Positions 1 to 8,729 of a DNA stretch of 64,000 nt are shown here, in pieces. The DNA comes from Clostridium celatum DSM 1785 (GTDB taxonomy: Bacteria; Bacillota; Clostridia; Clostridiales; Clostridiaceae), in the NCBI RefSeq assembly GCF_000320405.1, contig NZ_KB291716.1:58232-122231 (forward strand). Reading direction: 5' to 3'. The notes beneath the pieces are model-generated. The model did no database searches. It was not told the origin of the DNA and was given only the letters and a program-made list of their open reading frames with translations. The number at the start of each line of letters is the position of its first letter. Position 1 is the first letter of the stretch. A program made the position numbers and the translations under genes.

Positions 1-1674
1 AACAGAATAATAAAAATATCTGATACTGGTATTGGTATGACAAAAGAAGAGTTAGATGATAACTTAGGTGTTATTGCTAAAAGTGGTTCTCTTCAATTTA
101 AGAAAGAAAATGAAGCTAAAGAAGGTTATGATATAATAGGTCAATTTGGTGTTGGTTTCTATTCGTCATTTTTAATAGCAGATAAAGTAACTGTTATTAC
201 TAAAGCTTTTGGAAGTGATGAAGCTTACAAGTGGGAGTCTAAAGGTGTTGAAGGTTATACTATAGAGCCAGCTACAAAGGAAACTATAGGTACAGATATA
301 ATATTACATTTAAAAGAAAATACTGAAGATGAAAATTTTGATGAATATTTAAATGAATATAAAATTAAATCATTAATTAAAAAATATTCAGATTTTATAA
401 GATATCCAATAAAAATGGATATAACTGAAAGAAAACTTAAAGAAGGAACAGAAAATGAATATGAAGATTACGTTGAAGAAAAAGTAATTAATAGTATGGT
501 TCCTATTTGGAGAAAAAATAAAAGTGAATTAAGTAAGGAAGATTATGATAATTTCTATAATGAAAAGCATTTTGGATTTGATAAGCCATTAAAACATATT
601 CATTTAAGTGTAGATGGAACTGTAAGTTACAATGCAATTTTATATATTCCAGAAAATATGCCATATGATTTCTATACAAAAGATTATGAGAAAGGATTAG
701 AACTTTATTCAAATGGTGTAATGATTATGAATAAATGTTCTGATTTACTTCCAGATTACTTTGGATTTGTAAAAGGAATTGTTGATTCAGAAGATTTATC
801 TTTAAATATTTCTAGGGAAATTCTTCAACATGATAGACAATTAAGATTTATTGCTAAAAATATAAAGAATAAAATAAAGAGCGAATTAGAAAAAATGCTT
901 AAAAATGAAAGAGAAAGCTATGAAAAATTCTATTCTGCTTTTGGAAGAACATTAAAATTTGGTGTTTATGATAATTTTGGAGCAGAAAAAGAAGTTCTTC
1001 AAGATTTATTAATGTTCTATTCTTCAAAGGAAAAGAAGATGGTAACTTTAGATGAGTATGTTACTAGAATGTCTGAAGAACAAAAATATATTTATTATGC
1101 AACAGGTGAATCTATAGCAAGAATAGAAAAAATGCCACAAATCGATCTTTTACTAGATAAAGGATATGAAATCTTATATTGTACTGATGATATTGATGAA
1201 TTTGCAATTAAGATGTTAATGAAATATAAAGATAAAGAGTTTAAGTCAGTATATAGCGATGATTTAGGAATAGAAAATAATGATGAAAAAGATTCAAATA
1301 ATGAAAATGAAGAAGAAAGCAAAGCTTTATTTGAAACAATGAGAGAAGTTTTAAATAATAAAGTTAAGGCTGTTAAGGCTTCAAAGAGATTAAAGAAACA
1401 TCCAGTTTGCTTATCAAATGAAGGTGAAATTTCAATTGAGATGGAAAAAGTTTTAAATTCTATGCCTAATAATCAAGGAGTAAAAGCCGATAAAGTATTA
1501 GAAATTAATGTTAATCATGAAGTTTATAATGCTTTGAAAGATGCCTATGAAAATGACAAAGAAAAATTAGGATTATACACAAATTTATTGTATAATCAAG
1601 CCTTATTAATAGAAGGTTTATCAATTGAAGATCCAGTTGAATTTACAAATAATATTTGTAAATTAATGAAGTAG
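1..1674 (+). CDS. htpG: Molecular chaperone HtpG (Hsp90), 5' end cut by window
   Basis: This is a cytosolic ATP-dependent Hsp90-family chaperone. The reading frame is open from base 1, and the first residues read [15 protein letters not shown], which is the Hsp90 ATP-binding motif DxGIGM. About 80 N-terminal residues therefore lie upstream of the window. Further family signatures follow: the lid and glycine-rich stretch [16 protein letters not shown], the middle-domain segment [14 protein letters not shown], and a C-terminal dimerisation region with an acidic insert rich in N, D and E. It ends with TAG at 1672-1674 and a strong hairpin follows. The domain order looks intact as far as it can be seen. 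Confidence 0.95.
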   Translation, partial: NRIIKISDTGIGMTKEELDDNLGVIAKSGSLQFKKENEAKEGYDIIGQFGVGFYSSFLIADKVTVITKAFGSDEAYKWESKGVEGYTIEPATKETIGTDIILHLKENTEDENFDEYLNEYKIKSLIKKYSDFIRYPIKMDITERKLKEGTENEYEDYVEEKVINSMVPIWRKNKSELSKEDYDNFYNEKHFGFDKPLKHIHLSVDGTVSYNAILYIPENMPYDFYTKDYEKGLELYSNGVMIMNKCSDLLPDYFGFVKGIVDSEDLSLNISREILQHDRQLRFIAKNIKNKIKSELEKMLKNERESYEKFYSAFGRTLKFGVYDNFGAEKEVLQDLLMFYSSKEKKMVTLDEYVTRMSEEQKYIYYATGESIARIEKMPQIDLLLDKGYEILYCTDDIDEFAIKMLMKYKDKEFKSVYSDDLGIENNDEKDSNNENEEESKALFETMREVLNNKVKAVKASKRLKKHPVCLSNEGEISIEMEKVLNSMPNNQGVKADKVLEINVNHEVYNALKDAYENDKEKLGLYTNLLYNQALLIEGLSIEDPVEFTNNICKLMK

Positions 1675-1686
1675 ATATGATAAAAA

Positions 1687-1730
1687 AATAGTAGTAGCAA
1701 AATAGTAATTTTGCTACTACTATTCTTATT
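1687..1730. terminator. Bidirectional intrinsic terminator between htpG and the convergent NMO gene
   Basis: There is a perfect 17-bp inverted repeat, 1687-1703 against 1708-1724, with a 4-base loop. It has an A-run on the left and a T-rich run on the right, so it can stop transcription from both converging genes. Confidence 0.9.
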
Positions 1731-1732
1731 TA

Positions 1733-2794
1733 TTAATTTAATTCTGAAGTAAGTTCTGATAAAAGTTCTTGTACAGAAACAATTTTATTAATTTTATAGG
1801 CATTAGAACCACAGAATATTAAACCATTATCAATATCTCCAGAAACTGCATCAATTAAAGCTTTGCTTATACAATATGGTGTAGTCAGAGGATTACATGG
1901 AACTAAGCAATTATAACATTTGCTTATTTTTTTATGTTCTGAATTTAATGATTCTAAAAATTTGTTATTAATAGCTCTACCAGGCATTCCTACAGGACTT
2001 TTAACTATTTTAATGTCATCTTTTGTAGAATTTACATAAGCATTTTTAAAGTTTATATGAGCATCACATTCATCTGTAGCAACAAACCTAGTTCCAATCT
2101 GGACACCACTAGCCCCTAATGAAAGATATTTTTTTATGTCAGATGAATTAAATACGCCACCACCAACTATAACTGGAATTTTGCAGTTGTAAGTTTTTTC
2201 GTAATTAGCAATTTCTTCTAAAATAGAAGAAACATTATCATCAAAATTTATAATGTCATCATTAAGCTTATCTGCTTTAAACCCTAAATGACCGCCTGCC
2301 TCAGGACCTTCTATAATAAAACCATCTGCAACTTTATCATAATGTTTTTTCCAATAAGAAAAAATAAGTTTTGTAGCTTTTAATGATGATACTATAGGAA
2401 ATATTTTTATAGAGCTACCTTTTGTATATTCTGGTAATTTTAGAGGTAAACCAGCGCCTGATATAATAATGTCAGCACCAGCTTCGATAGTTGCTTTTAC
2501 AATATCACTATAATTATTCATAGCAACCATAATATTTACCCCAATAATTCCATTATTACTAATTTCTTTAGCTTTTTTTATATGTTTTTTTAAAGATCTA
2601 AGATTAGCTTGAAGAGTATTACTTTCAAAATCTTCTTCTAAATAACCAGGTTGAGCAGCAGAAATAACACCTATTCCTCCGAATTTTGACACAGTTCCTG
2701 CTAGTTTAGATAAGGATACACCAACTCCCATTCCTCCTTGAATAATTGGTATAGAAGCTTTTAAATTCCCTATTATTAATGGATTAAATTTCAT
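1733..2794 (-). CDS. Nitronate monooxygenase / FabK-like FMN enzyme
   Basis: This 353-residue TIM-barrel flavoprotein belongs to the 2-nitropropane dioxygenase/FabK family. Visible motifs are IIQGGMGVGVS near the N-terminus, EGPEAGGHLG in the middle and VGGGVFNSSDIKKYLSLGASGVQIGTRF for FMN phosphate binding. Beyond the barrel is a C-terminal segment with four cysteines (CYNC, VPC, PYC) that FabK of the adjacent operon lacks. I cannot tell whether it binds a metal or a cluster. The start is supported by AAAGGAGA just upstream. It diverges from the fab operon and shares its promoter/operator region, so a role in acyl-chain metabolism or nitronate detoxification are both possible. The exact substrate cannot be read from the sequence. 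Confidence 0.85.
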   Translation of the reverse strand: MKFNPLIIGNLKASIPIIQGGMGVGVSLSKLAGTVSKFGGIGVISAAQPGYLEEDFESNTLQANLRSLKKHIKKAKEISNNGIIGVNIMVAMNNYSDIVKATIEAGADIIISGAGLPLKLPEYTKGSSIKIFPIVSSLKATKLIFSYWKKHYDKVADGFIIEGPEAGGHLGFKADKLNDDIINFDDNVSSILEEIANYEKTYNCKIPVIVGGGVFNSSDIKKYLSLGASGVQIGTRFVATDECDAHINFKNAYVNSTKDDIKIVKSPVGMPGRAINNKFLESLNSEHKKISKCYNCLVPCNPLTTPYCISKALIDAVSGDIDNGLIFCGSNAYKINKIVSVQELLSELTSELN

Positions 2795-2816
2795 GATCTA
2801 TCTCCTTTCAAATCAA

Positions 2817-2837
2817 ATATTTTGACAATCAAAATAT
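2817..2837. promoter_or_regulatory. FabT-type operator 1
   Basis: There is a perfect palindrome with 9-base arms, ATATTTTGA and TCAAAATAT, around CAA. The core TTTGA-N3-TCAAA matches the site described for the MarR-family fatty-acid regulator FabT of streptococci and relatives. It overlaps the -35 of fab P1 and lies just downstream of the predicted leftward start. Assignment to FabT is by motif only. Confidence 0.6.
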
Positions 2838-2851
2838 ATTTGTAGTATAAT
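2822..2851 (+). promoter_or_regulatory. Predicted promoter P1 of the fab operon
   Basis: This is a -35 TTGACA (2822-2827), an 18-base spacer and a consensus -10 TATAAT (2846-2851). The -35 is embedded in the first FabT-type palindrome, so a bound repressor would block polymerase. Confidence 0.65.
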
Positions 2852-2875
2852 ACAGGTGCAGAAAAATAGCAACAA
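2847..2875 (-). promoter_or_regulatory. Predicted promoter of the NMO/FabK-like gene
   Basis: On the minus strand there is a -35 TTGTTG (2870-2875), a 17-base spacer and a -10 TATTAT (2847-2852). The -10 lies on the same bases as the -10 of the rightward fab promoter, so the two polymerases would exclude each other. Confidence 0.5.
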
Positions 2876-2886
2876 AAAAATAAATA

Positions 2887-2915
2887 TTGACAATAATTCA
2901 AATAATAGTTAAAAT
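2887..2915 (+). promoter_or_regulatory. Predicted promoter P2 of the fab operon
   Basis: This is TTGACA (2887-2892), a 17-base spacer and TAAAAT (2910-2915). The expected start is near 2922, immediately before the second palindrome. Confidence 0.45.
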
Positions 2916-2922
2916 CTAATTG

Positions 2923-2935
2923 TTTGATGCTCAAA
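2923..2935. promoter_or_regulatory. FabT-type operator 2
   Basis: TTTGA-TGC-TCAAA is a second copy of the same palindrome, placed at the predicted start site of P2. Confidence 0.5.
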
Positions 2936-2956
2936 ATATTTAAAGGAGGAACAATA

Positions 2957-2992
2957 TTGAACTATACAAAAAATTTTTACAGATTAATTTGA
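2957..2992 (+). CDS. Possible 11-codon minigene (leader peptide or fabT remnant)
   Basis: A strong AAAGGAGG (2942-2949) sits 7 bases before a TTG codon that opens a frame of only 11 codons, reading (M)NYTKNFYRLI. It stops with TGA inside the third palindrome. The ribosome site is among the best in the window, yet no longer frame follows it. It could be a leader peptide, or the stub of a regulator gene whose remainder was deleted, since many Firmicutes have fabT at exactly this place before fabH. Both readings are inference. Confidence 0.3.
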   Translation: MNYTKNFYRLI

Positions 2993-3001
2993 CTGTCAAA
3001 T
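2987..3001. promoter_or_regulatory. FabT-type operator 3
   Basis: ATTTGA-CTG-TCAAAT is a perfect palindrome about 30 bases before the fabH start. It is the third copy of the motif within 190 bases. Confidence 0.55.
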
Positions 3002-3030
3002 AATTAGATGATAAAAACAAAGGTGTGAAG

Positions 3031-4008
3031 ATGGGATTAGTAAAAGTAATAGGAGTTGGACATTATTGTCCAGATAATATTGTAAGCAATGATGAATTAG
3101 CATTAATAGTTGATACATCACATGAATGGATATTTAAAAGAACTGGCATAAAAGAAAGACGAATTTCAAATGGTGAAGGTACTGTAGATTTAGCTATAAA
3201 GGCAGCAAAGATGGCTTTAAATATGGCTAATTGTAAAGAAACAGATATTGATTTAATTATAGTTTCAACTACTTCTCCAGATAGAATTATGCCTTCTACA
3301 GCATGTAGTGTTCAAAATATTTTAGGGTGTACTAATGCAGTAGCTTTTGATGTTTCAGCAGCTTGCTCAGGATTTATATACGCATCTATAATTGCAAATT
3401 CTCTCTTGAAAAATGGAGAAGGTAAAAAGGCTTTAGTAATAGGAAGTGAAGTTTTATCAAGAATTGTTGATTGGGAAGATAGAAATACTTGTGTATTATT
3501 TGGAGATGGAGCAGGAGCTGCAGTATTAGAAATTTCTGATGAAAAACAAGGAATATTAAGTACTTATTTTGGTTCAGATGGTGAACGTGGACATAAGGCT
3601 TTAATCGCAAATGAATTTACACTTAATAATCCATTTTCAAAAAATGAATTATCAAAAAAGGAATTTATTGAAATGGATGGTAAGGAAGTTTTTAGGTTTG
3701 CTGTATCGATAATTCCAGAAGTAGTAAATAAACTGTTAGAAAAATCAGGAGAAGATTTATCTAACATAAAATATATAATTCCACATCAAGCTAATTCAAG
3801 AATAATAGATGAAGCAGCTAAAAGATTAAAAATAGAAAAAGAAAAATTTTATTTAAATTTAGAGAATTATGGAAATACATCAGCTGCAAGTATACCAATA
3901 GCTTTAAGTGAAGCAATTGAAGAAAAAGCAATTAATAAAGGTGATAAAGTTATATTAGTTGCTTTTGGTGGAGGATTAACTTGGGCTGGAGTTTTAGTTC
4001 AGTTTTAA
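3031..4008 (+). CDS. fabH: Beta-ketoacyl-ACP synthase III
   Basis: This enzyme condenses acetyl-CoA or a branched primer acyl-CoA with malonyl-ACP and starts fatty-acid synthesis in the cytosol. The thiolase-fold catalytic triad is complete: Cys112 in AACSGF, His252 in PHQANSRI and Asn282 in NYGNTSAAS. A glycine-rich C-terminus (FGGGLTWAGVLVQF) is present. ATG at 3031 is preferred over the in-frame GTG at 3025 because AAAGGTG lies at the right distance and Cys112 then gets its usual number. The product is 325 residues, normal for the family. It is first in the fab/acc operon, behind three FabT-type palindromes. A 91-base gap separates it from acpP. Confidence 0.96.
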   Translation: MGLVKVIGVGHYCPDNIVSNDELALIVDTSHEWIFKRTGIKERRISNGEGTVDLAIKAAKMALNMANCKETDIDLIIVSTTSPDRIMPSTACSVQNILGCTNAVAFDVSAACSGFIYASIIANSLLKNGEGKKALVIGSEVLSRIVDWEDRNTCVLFGDGAGAAVLEISDEKQGILSTYFGSDGERGHKALIANEFTLNNPFSKNELSKKEFIEMDGKEVFRFAVSIIPEVVNKLLEKSGEDLSNIKYIIPHQANSRIIDEAAKRLKIEKEKFYLNLENYGNTSAASIPIALSEAIEEKAINKGDKVILVAFGGGLTWAGVLVQF

Positions 4009-4099
4009 TTTGAAATAAAGAAATTAAAGTAAGTTTAATTTTAACTTAATAATAGATAAAAAAGAAAATAATTAAAGTGAATTTTAGGAGGATTATAAA

Positions 4100-4327
4100 A
4101 TGATATTTGAAAAAATTAGAGAAATAGTAGTAGAACAATTAGGTGTAAATGAAGAAGATGTTAAATTAGAAACAAACTTTATTGAGGATTTAGAAGCAGA
4201 TTCACTAGATTTATTCCAAGTAATAATGGAAATTGAAGAAGAATTTGATGTAAAGGTAGAGGATACTGAAAATATTAAAACTGTTAAAGATGCAGTTGAA
4301 TTTATAAAAAGTGCAACTGAAAAATAA
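4100..4327 (+). CDS. acpP: Acyl carrier protein
   Basis: This 75-residue acidic four-helix protein carries growing acyl chains on 4'-phosphopantetheine. The attachment serine is Ser35 in the motif EADSLDLFQVIMEIE. A classical AGGAGG precedes the ATG by about 7 bases, which suits the high expression ACP needs. It lies between fabH and fabK and acts as the substrate shuttle for every enzyme of the operon. Confidence 0.97.
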   Translation: MIFEKIREIVVEQLGVNEEDVKLETNFIEDLEADSLDLFQVIMEIEEEFDVKVEDTENIKTVKDAVEFIKSATEK

Positions 4328-4343
4328 TATTGGAGGTATTTTT

Positions 4344-5270
4344 ATGAAAAAGGATATAAGAAGTATTTTAGATATTAAATATCCTATATTTCAAGGAGGA
4401 ATGGCTTGGATATCGGATAGCACTTTAGCAGCTGCTGTATCAAATGCAGGAGGACTTGGAATAATTGCAGGGGCAAATGCTCCTGCAAATGTTATAAGAG
4501 AAGAAATTAGAAAAACTAAAGAGCTTACTGATAAGCCCTTTGGTTTAAATATAATGTTACTTTCTAAAAATGCTGATGAACTTGCAAGAATGGCAATAGA
4601 AGAAGGTGTTAAGGTAATAACTACAGGTGCAGGAAATCCAGGTAAGTACATGAATGAATGGAAAGAAGCTGGTATTGTAGTTATACCTGTAGTTGCATCA
4701 GTAGCTCTAGCTAAAAGAATGGAAAGAGCAGGTGCAGATGCCATTATAGCAGAAGGATGCGAATCAGGGGGACATGTAGGAAAGTTAACAACTATGGTAC
4801 TTTTACCTCAAGTGATTGATGCTGTAAATATTCCAGTTATAGCAGCAGGTGGTATTGCAGATGGTAGAGGTATTGGAGCAGCATTTTTCCTTGGTGCAAG
4901 CGGAGTTCAAGTTGGAACTAGATTTTTAGCATCTACAGAGTGTAAAATACATGAAAATTATAAAAATGCAGTAGTTAAAGCTAAGGATATAGATACTGTT
5001 GTAACTGGTAGAACAACAGGGCATCCAGTACAAGTATTAAAAAATAAACTTGCAAAAGAATATTTAAGTCTTGAAAAAGAAAATGCGCCAATAGAAAAGC
5101 TTGAAGCGTTGGGAAAAGGTGCTTTAAGAAATGCTGTAGAACTTGGAGATGTAGAAAATGGCTCTCTTATGGCAGGGCAAATATCAGGTATGATATCTAA
5201 GGTACAAAGTGCAAGAGAAATTATTGAAGAAATGTTTGAAGAATATGAAGAATTAAAGAGAGCTTTTTAA
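4344..5270 (+). CDS. fabK: Enoyl-ACP reductase II (FMN-dependent)
   Basis: This FMN- and NAD(P)H-dependent enzyme performs the last reduction of each elongation cycle. It replaces FabI, which is absent here. The barrel motifs are IFQGGMAWISD, NIMLLS, TTGAGNPGKY, EGCESGGHVGK and AAGGIADGRGIGAAFFLGASGVQVGTRF. ATG at 4344 follows GGAGG by 7 bases; an upstream in-frame ATG at 4311 lies inside acpP and lacks a ribosome site. The protein has 308 residues, typical of clostridial and streptococcal FabK. It is a paralogue of the divergent gene at 1733-2794. Confidence 0.95.
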   Translation: MKKDIRSILDIKYPIFQGGMAWISDSTLAAAVSNAGGLGIIAGANAPANVIREEIRKTKELTDKPFGLNIMLLSKNADELARMAIEEGVKVITTGAGNPGKYMNEWKEAGIVVIPVVASVALAKRMERAGADAIIAEGCESGGHVGKLTTMVLLPQVIDAVNIPVIAAGGIADGRGIGAAFFLGASGVQVGTRFLASTECKIHENYKNAVVKAKDIDTVVTGRTTGHPVQVLKNKLAKEYLSLEKENAPIEKLEALGKGALRNAVELGDVENGSLMAGQISGMISKVQSAREIIEEMFEEYEELKRAF

Positions 5271-5283
5271 GTTAGGAGGAAGT

Positions 5284-6231
5284 ATGAATATAGGATTTAT
5301 TTTCTCAGGTCAAGGTTCTCAATATATAGGAATGGGAAAAGAATTATATGAAAATATAGAATCTTGCAGAGAAGTTTTTAATAAAGCAAATGAAGTTTTA
5401 GGTTTTAACTTGACAGAGCTTATATTTAATGGAGAAAAATCGGAGTTAGATATAACTGAAAATACTCAACCAGCAATTTTAACAACTTCAATAGCTACAT
5501 TGTCTATATTAAAGGAGAAAGGAATAACTCCAGAGATAGTTGCAGGTTTAAGTCTAGGTGAGTATAGTGCTCTTGTTGCAAGCTCAGCTTTAAGTTTTGA
5601 AGACGGCGTTGCTTTAGTAAGAAAAAGGGGAAAGTTTATGCAGGAAGCTGTTCCTCTTGGTGTTGGTGCTATGGTAGCAGTTTTAGGATTATCTAAAGAA
5701 AAAATAGAGGAAGTTTTAGTTTTAGCTAGAGAAAAAGGTGTGGTTGAAATTGCTAACTATAATACTAATAAACAAATTGTTATTGGTGGTGAAGTAGAGG
5801 CTGTAAATTATGCCGCAGAGCTTTTAAAGGAAGCTGGTGCAAGAAGAACTATACCTCTTAAGGTTAGCGGACCATTCCATACATCTTTATTAGAAGAAGC
5901 ATCAGTAAAATTAGAGAAGGAACTTAATAATATAAGTTTTAATAATCCTAAAGTTAGAGTTATTAGTAATGTGAATGCTGAGTTTATAGAAGATAAAAGT
6001 TATATAAAAGAGCTTTTAACAAAACAAGTTAAGTCATCAGTTAAATGGAGTGAAACCATTGAAAAGATGTTGGATAGTGGTATTGATGTATTTATCGAAA
6101 TTGGGCCACTTAAAACTTTAAGTAGTTTTGTAAAAGAGATAAGCAAAGAAAGAGGAGCCGATGTTAAGATTTTTAATATTGAAGATCTTAAGTCTTTAAA
6201 CAAAACTCTGGAGGTATTACAAGTATGTTAA
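5284..6231 (+). CDS. fabD: Malonyl-CoA:ACP transacylase
   Basis: FabD transfers malonyl from CoA to ACP, supplying the extender unit. The nucleophile is Ser90 in GLSLGEYSAL. The N-terminal GQGSQYIGMGK and His199 in SGPFHTSLL complete the acyltransferase signature. The gene has 315 codons and AGGAGG before the ATG. Its last 7 bases overlap the start of fabG, which implies coupled translation. Confidence 0.96.
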   Translation: MNIGFIFSGQGSQYIGMGKELYENIESCREVFNKANEVLGFNLTELIFNGEKSELDITENTQPAILTTSIATLSILKEKGITPEIVAGLSLGEYSALVASSALSFEDGVALVRKRGKFMQEAVPLGVGAMVAVLGLSKEKIEEVLVLAREKGVVEIANYNTNKQIVIGGEVEAVNYAAELLKEAGARRTIPLKVSGPFHTSLLEEASVKLEKELNNISFNNPKVRVISNVNAEFIEDKSYIKELLTKQVKSSVKWSETIEKMLDSGIDVFIEIGPLKTLSSFVKEISKERGADVKIFNIEDLKSLNKTLEVLQVC

Positions 6232-6968
6232 AAAATAAAAATGCTGTAGTAACAGGTGCTACTAGAGGAATAGGAAGAGAAATTGCACTTACTCTAGCAA
6301 AAAATGGTGCTAATGTTGCTATTAATTATAGAACATTAAATAAAGAAGTAGAAAATCTTATAGAAGAAATAAAAGCTTTAGATGTTAAAGTATTTGCATT
6401 TAAGTGTGATGTTAGAAATGTAGAAGAAGTAGAGAATTTTATTAAGGGAACTAAAGATGAATTTGGATCAATTGATATTTTAGTAAATAATGCAGGTATA
6501 ACTAAGGATGGTCTTATTCTTAGAATGAAAGAAGAAGACTTTAATGATGTTATAGATGTTAATTTGAAAGGTACATTCAATACAACTAAAATTACAGCAC
6601 CGATAATGATAAAACAAAGATCAGGAAAAATAGTCAATATTTCTTCAATTGTGGGTATTATAGGAAATGCAGGACAATGCAATTACGCTGCTTCAAAAGC
6701 TGGAGTTATAGGTTTTTCAAAATCTATGGCTAGAGAACTTGCAAGTAGAAATATAAATGTAAATGTAATTGCACCAGGTTATATTGAAACTGATATGACA
6801 AAGGTGTTAAGCGATAAGGTAAAAGAAGAAGTTATAAATACTATTCCTATGAAAAAGATAGGAAGTGCAAAGGATGTAGCAAATTTAGTAGTATTTTTAT
6901 CATCAGATTTATCAAACTATGTAACAGGGCAAGTTATAAATGTTGATGGTGGAATGGTGATGAGCTAG
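6225..6968 (+). CDS. fabG: 3-oxoacyl-ACP reductase
   Basis: This NADPH-dependent short-chain dehydrogenase reduces the beta-keto group in each cycle. The nucleotide-binding GATRGIGREIA is at the N-terminus and NNAG follows. The catalytic residues are Ser141, Tyr154 and Lys158, spaced 13 and 4 apart as in E. coli FabG. The product has 247 residues. The start codon overlaps the fabD stop (ATGTTAA), with GGAGG 10 bases upstream. Confidence 0.96.
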   Translation: MLKNKNAVVTGATRGIGREIALTLAKNGANVAINYRTLNKEVENLIEEIKALDVKVFAFKCDVRNVEEVENFIKGTKDEFGSIDILVNNAGITKDGLILRMKEEDFNDVIDVNLKGTFNTTKITAPIMIKQRSGKIVNISSIVGIIGNAGQCNYAASKAGVIGFSKSMARELASRNINVNVIAPGYIETDMTKVLSDKVKEEVINTIPMKKIGSAKDVANLVVFLSSDLSNYVTGQVINVDGGMVMS

Positions 6969-6982
6969 AAAGGATGGAAGTA

Positions 6983-8227
6983 ATGGGAAGAAGAGTAGTA
7001 ATCACAGGACTTGGGGCTATAACTCCAATTGGAAATAGTGTAGAAGAGTTTTGGGAATCTATAAAAAATGGAGTTAATGGAATAGATAATATAACTTTAT
7101 TTGATACAGAAGAATTTAAGGTTAAACTAGCTGCAGAAGTTAAAAATTATAATGTAGAAGATTTTTTAAATAAAAAAGACGCTAAGAGAATGGATAGATA
7201 TACTCAATTTGCTATGATTGCAGCTAAAGAGGCTATGAATGATAGTAATTTAGATTTAGAAAAAATAGATAAGGAAAGATTTGGGGTATACTTTGGTTCA
7301 GGTATTGGTGGATTAATAACTATAGAAAATCAAGTTAAGATTTTAGCTAATAAAGGACCAAATAGAGTTTCACCACTTATGATACCTATGGCAATTTCGA
7401 ATATTGCAGCAGGTACTATTGCAATAGAATATGGACTTTTAGGATCTTGTTTAGGTTTAGTATCAGCCTGTGCGACATCTACTCATTGTATAGGAGAAGC
7501 TTATAGAAACATTAAAGATGGATATAGCGATTATATTATAGCTGGTGGAGCAGAAGCTTCAATTTGTCCTTTCGGTATAGCAGGGTTCCAATCACTTACT
7601 GCATTAAGTAAAAGTGAAGATAGAAATAGAGCATCTATACCTTTTGATAAAGATAGAAATGGATTTGTAATGGGAGAAGGTGCAGCAGCACTTATACTTG
7701 AAACTTTGGAAAGTGCTATTAAAAGAGGTGCTAAAATTTATGGAGAAATAGTTGGATATGGAAGCACATGTGATGCATATCATATAACTTCACCAAGTTT
7801 AGATGGAAGTGGGGCTGCTAAGGCAATGATAAGTGCTATGAATGAAGCTAAAATTGATTCATCACAAGTAAATTATATAAATGCGCATGGAACTTCAACT
7901 CCGATAAATGATAAGTGTGAAACAGCAGCTATAAAGTTAGCTTTTAAAGAAAATTCATATAAACCATATTTAAGTTCAACTAAGTCTATGACAGGACATT
8001 TATTAGGGGCAGCTGGAGCCGTAGAGGCTATAGTGTCTATAAAAGCACTAAATGATAATTTTGTTCCGGCAAATATTAATTATATAAATTCTGATGAAGA
8101 GTGTGATTTAAATTTAGTTAATAATACTGGAAAGACTGATATAGATGTAAATTATACTATGTCTAATTCTTTAGGATTTGGTGGCCATAATGGAACCCTT
8201 ATATTTAAGAAGTGGAAGGGAGAATAA
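6983..8227 (+). CDS. fabF: Beta-ketoacyl-ACP synthase II
   Basis: This elongating condensing enzyme uses malonyl-ACP. The Cys-His-His triad is complete: Cys163 (SACATSTH), His302 (NAHGTSTP) and His339 (SMTGHLLGAAG), within one residue of E. coli numbering. I chose ATG 6983 rather than the in-frame ATG 6974, because AAAGGA overlaps the latter and sits at the correct distance for the former. This gives 414 residues starting MGRRVVITGLG. The accB start follows two bases after the stop, so translation is probably coupled. Confidence 0.95.
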   Translation: MGRRVVITGLGAITPIGNSVEEFWESIKNGVNGIDNITLFDTEEFKVKLAAEVKNYNVEDFLNKKDAKRMDRYTQFAMIAAKEAMNDSNLDLEKIDKERFGVYFGSGIGGLITIENQVKILANKGPNRVSPLMIPMAISNIAAGTIAIEYGLLGSCLGLVSACATSTHCIGEAYRNIKDGYSDYIIAGGAEASICPFGIAGFQSLTALSKSEDRNRASIPFDKDRNGFVMGEGAAALILETLESAIKRGAKIYGEIVGYGSTCDAYHITSPSLDGSGAAKAMISAMNEAKIDSSQVNYINAHGTSTPINDKCETAAIKLAFKENSYKPYLSSTKSMTGHLLGAAGAVEAIVSIKALNDNFVPANINYINSDEECDLNLVNNTGKTDIDVNYTMSNSLGFGGHNGTLIFKKWKGE

Positions 8228-8229
8228 AA

Positions 8230-8715
8230 ATGCTTGATTATAATCAAATTAAAGAGATAATTAAAGAAATTGATTCATCATCTTTAAGAGTTTTTGAATT
8301 AGAGTGTCAAGATATAAAGCTAAAGCTTAGCAAGAATAAAGAAAATAGTATATATAAGGATAACAAAGATTATAGTAAAGAAGAAAAAATATCATCATAC
8401 TTAAATAAAGAAATTTCTTTAGAAAAAGAAGTAGCTAAAGAAGTGACTGATGAAGTTAAAGAAGATTTCAATGAAGAAAACTATAATATAGTTAAATCAC
8501 CTTTAGTAGGTGCTTATTATTCTGCTTCAACACCAGGGGGAACTCCTTATGTGGAAGTTGGAAGTAAAGTTAAAAAAGGTGATACGCTATGTATCATAGA
8601 AGCTATGAAAGTTATGAATGAAATAACATCTGAATTTGATGGTGAAATAGTAGAAGTACTTAGAAAAGATGAAGATATAGTTGAGTTTGGTATGGAGCTA
8701 TTTAAGATTAAATAG
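8230..8715 (+). CDS. accB: Biotin carboxyl carrier protein of acetyl-CoA carboxylase
   Basis: The protein has 161 residues. The N-terminal helix region (MLDYNQIKEIIKEID) is followed by a flexible, Lys/Glu-rich linker and a C-terminal biotinyl domain. The biotinylated lysine is Lys127 in EAMKVMNE. The thumb-like insert YSASTPGGTPYVEVG typical of AccB is present. The start at 8230 has GAAGGGAGA upstream; an in-frame ATG at 8212 lies inside fabF and has no ribosome site. It partners with AccC, AccD and AccA encoded downstream. Confidence 0.95.
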   Translation: MLDYNQIKEIIKEIDSSSLRVFELECQDIKLKLSKNKENSIYKDNKDYSKEEKISSYLNKEISLEKEVAKEVTDEVKEDFNEENYNIVKSPLVGAYYSASTPGGTPYVEVGSKVKKGDTLCIIEAMKVMNEITSEFDGEIVEVLRKDEDIVEFGMELFKIK

Positions 8716-8729
8716 AATAAGGAGATAAT

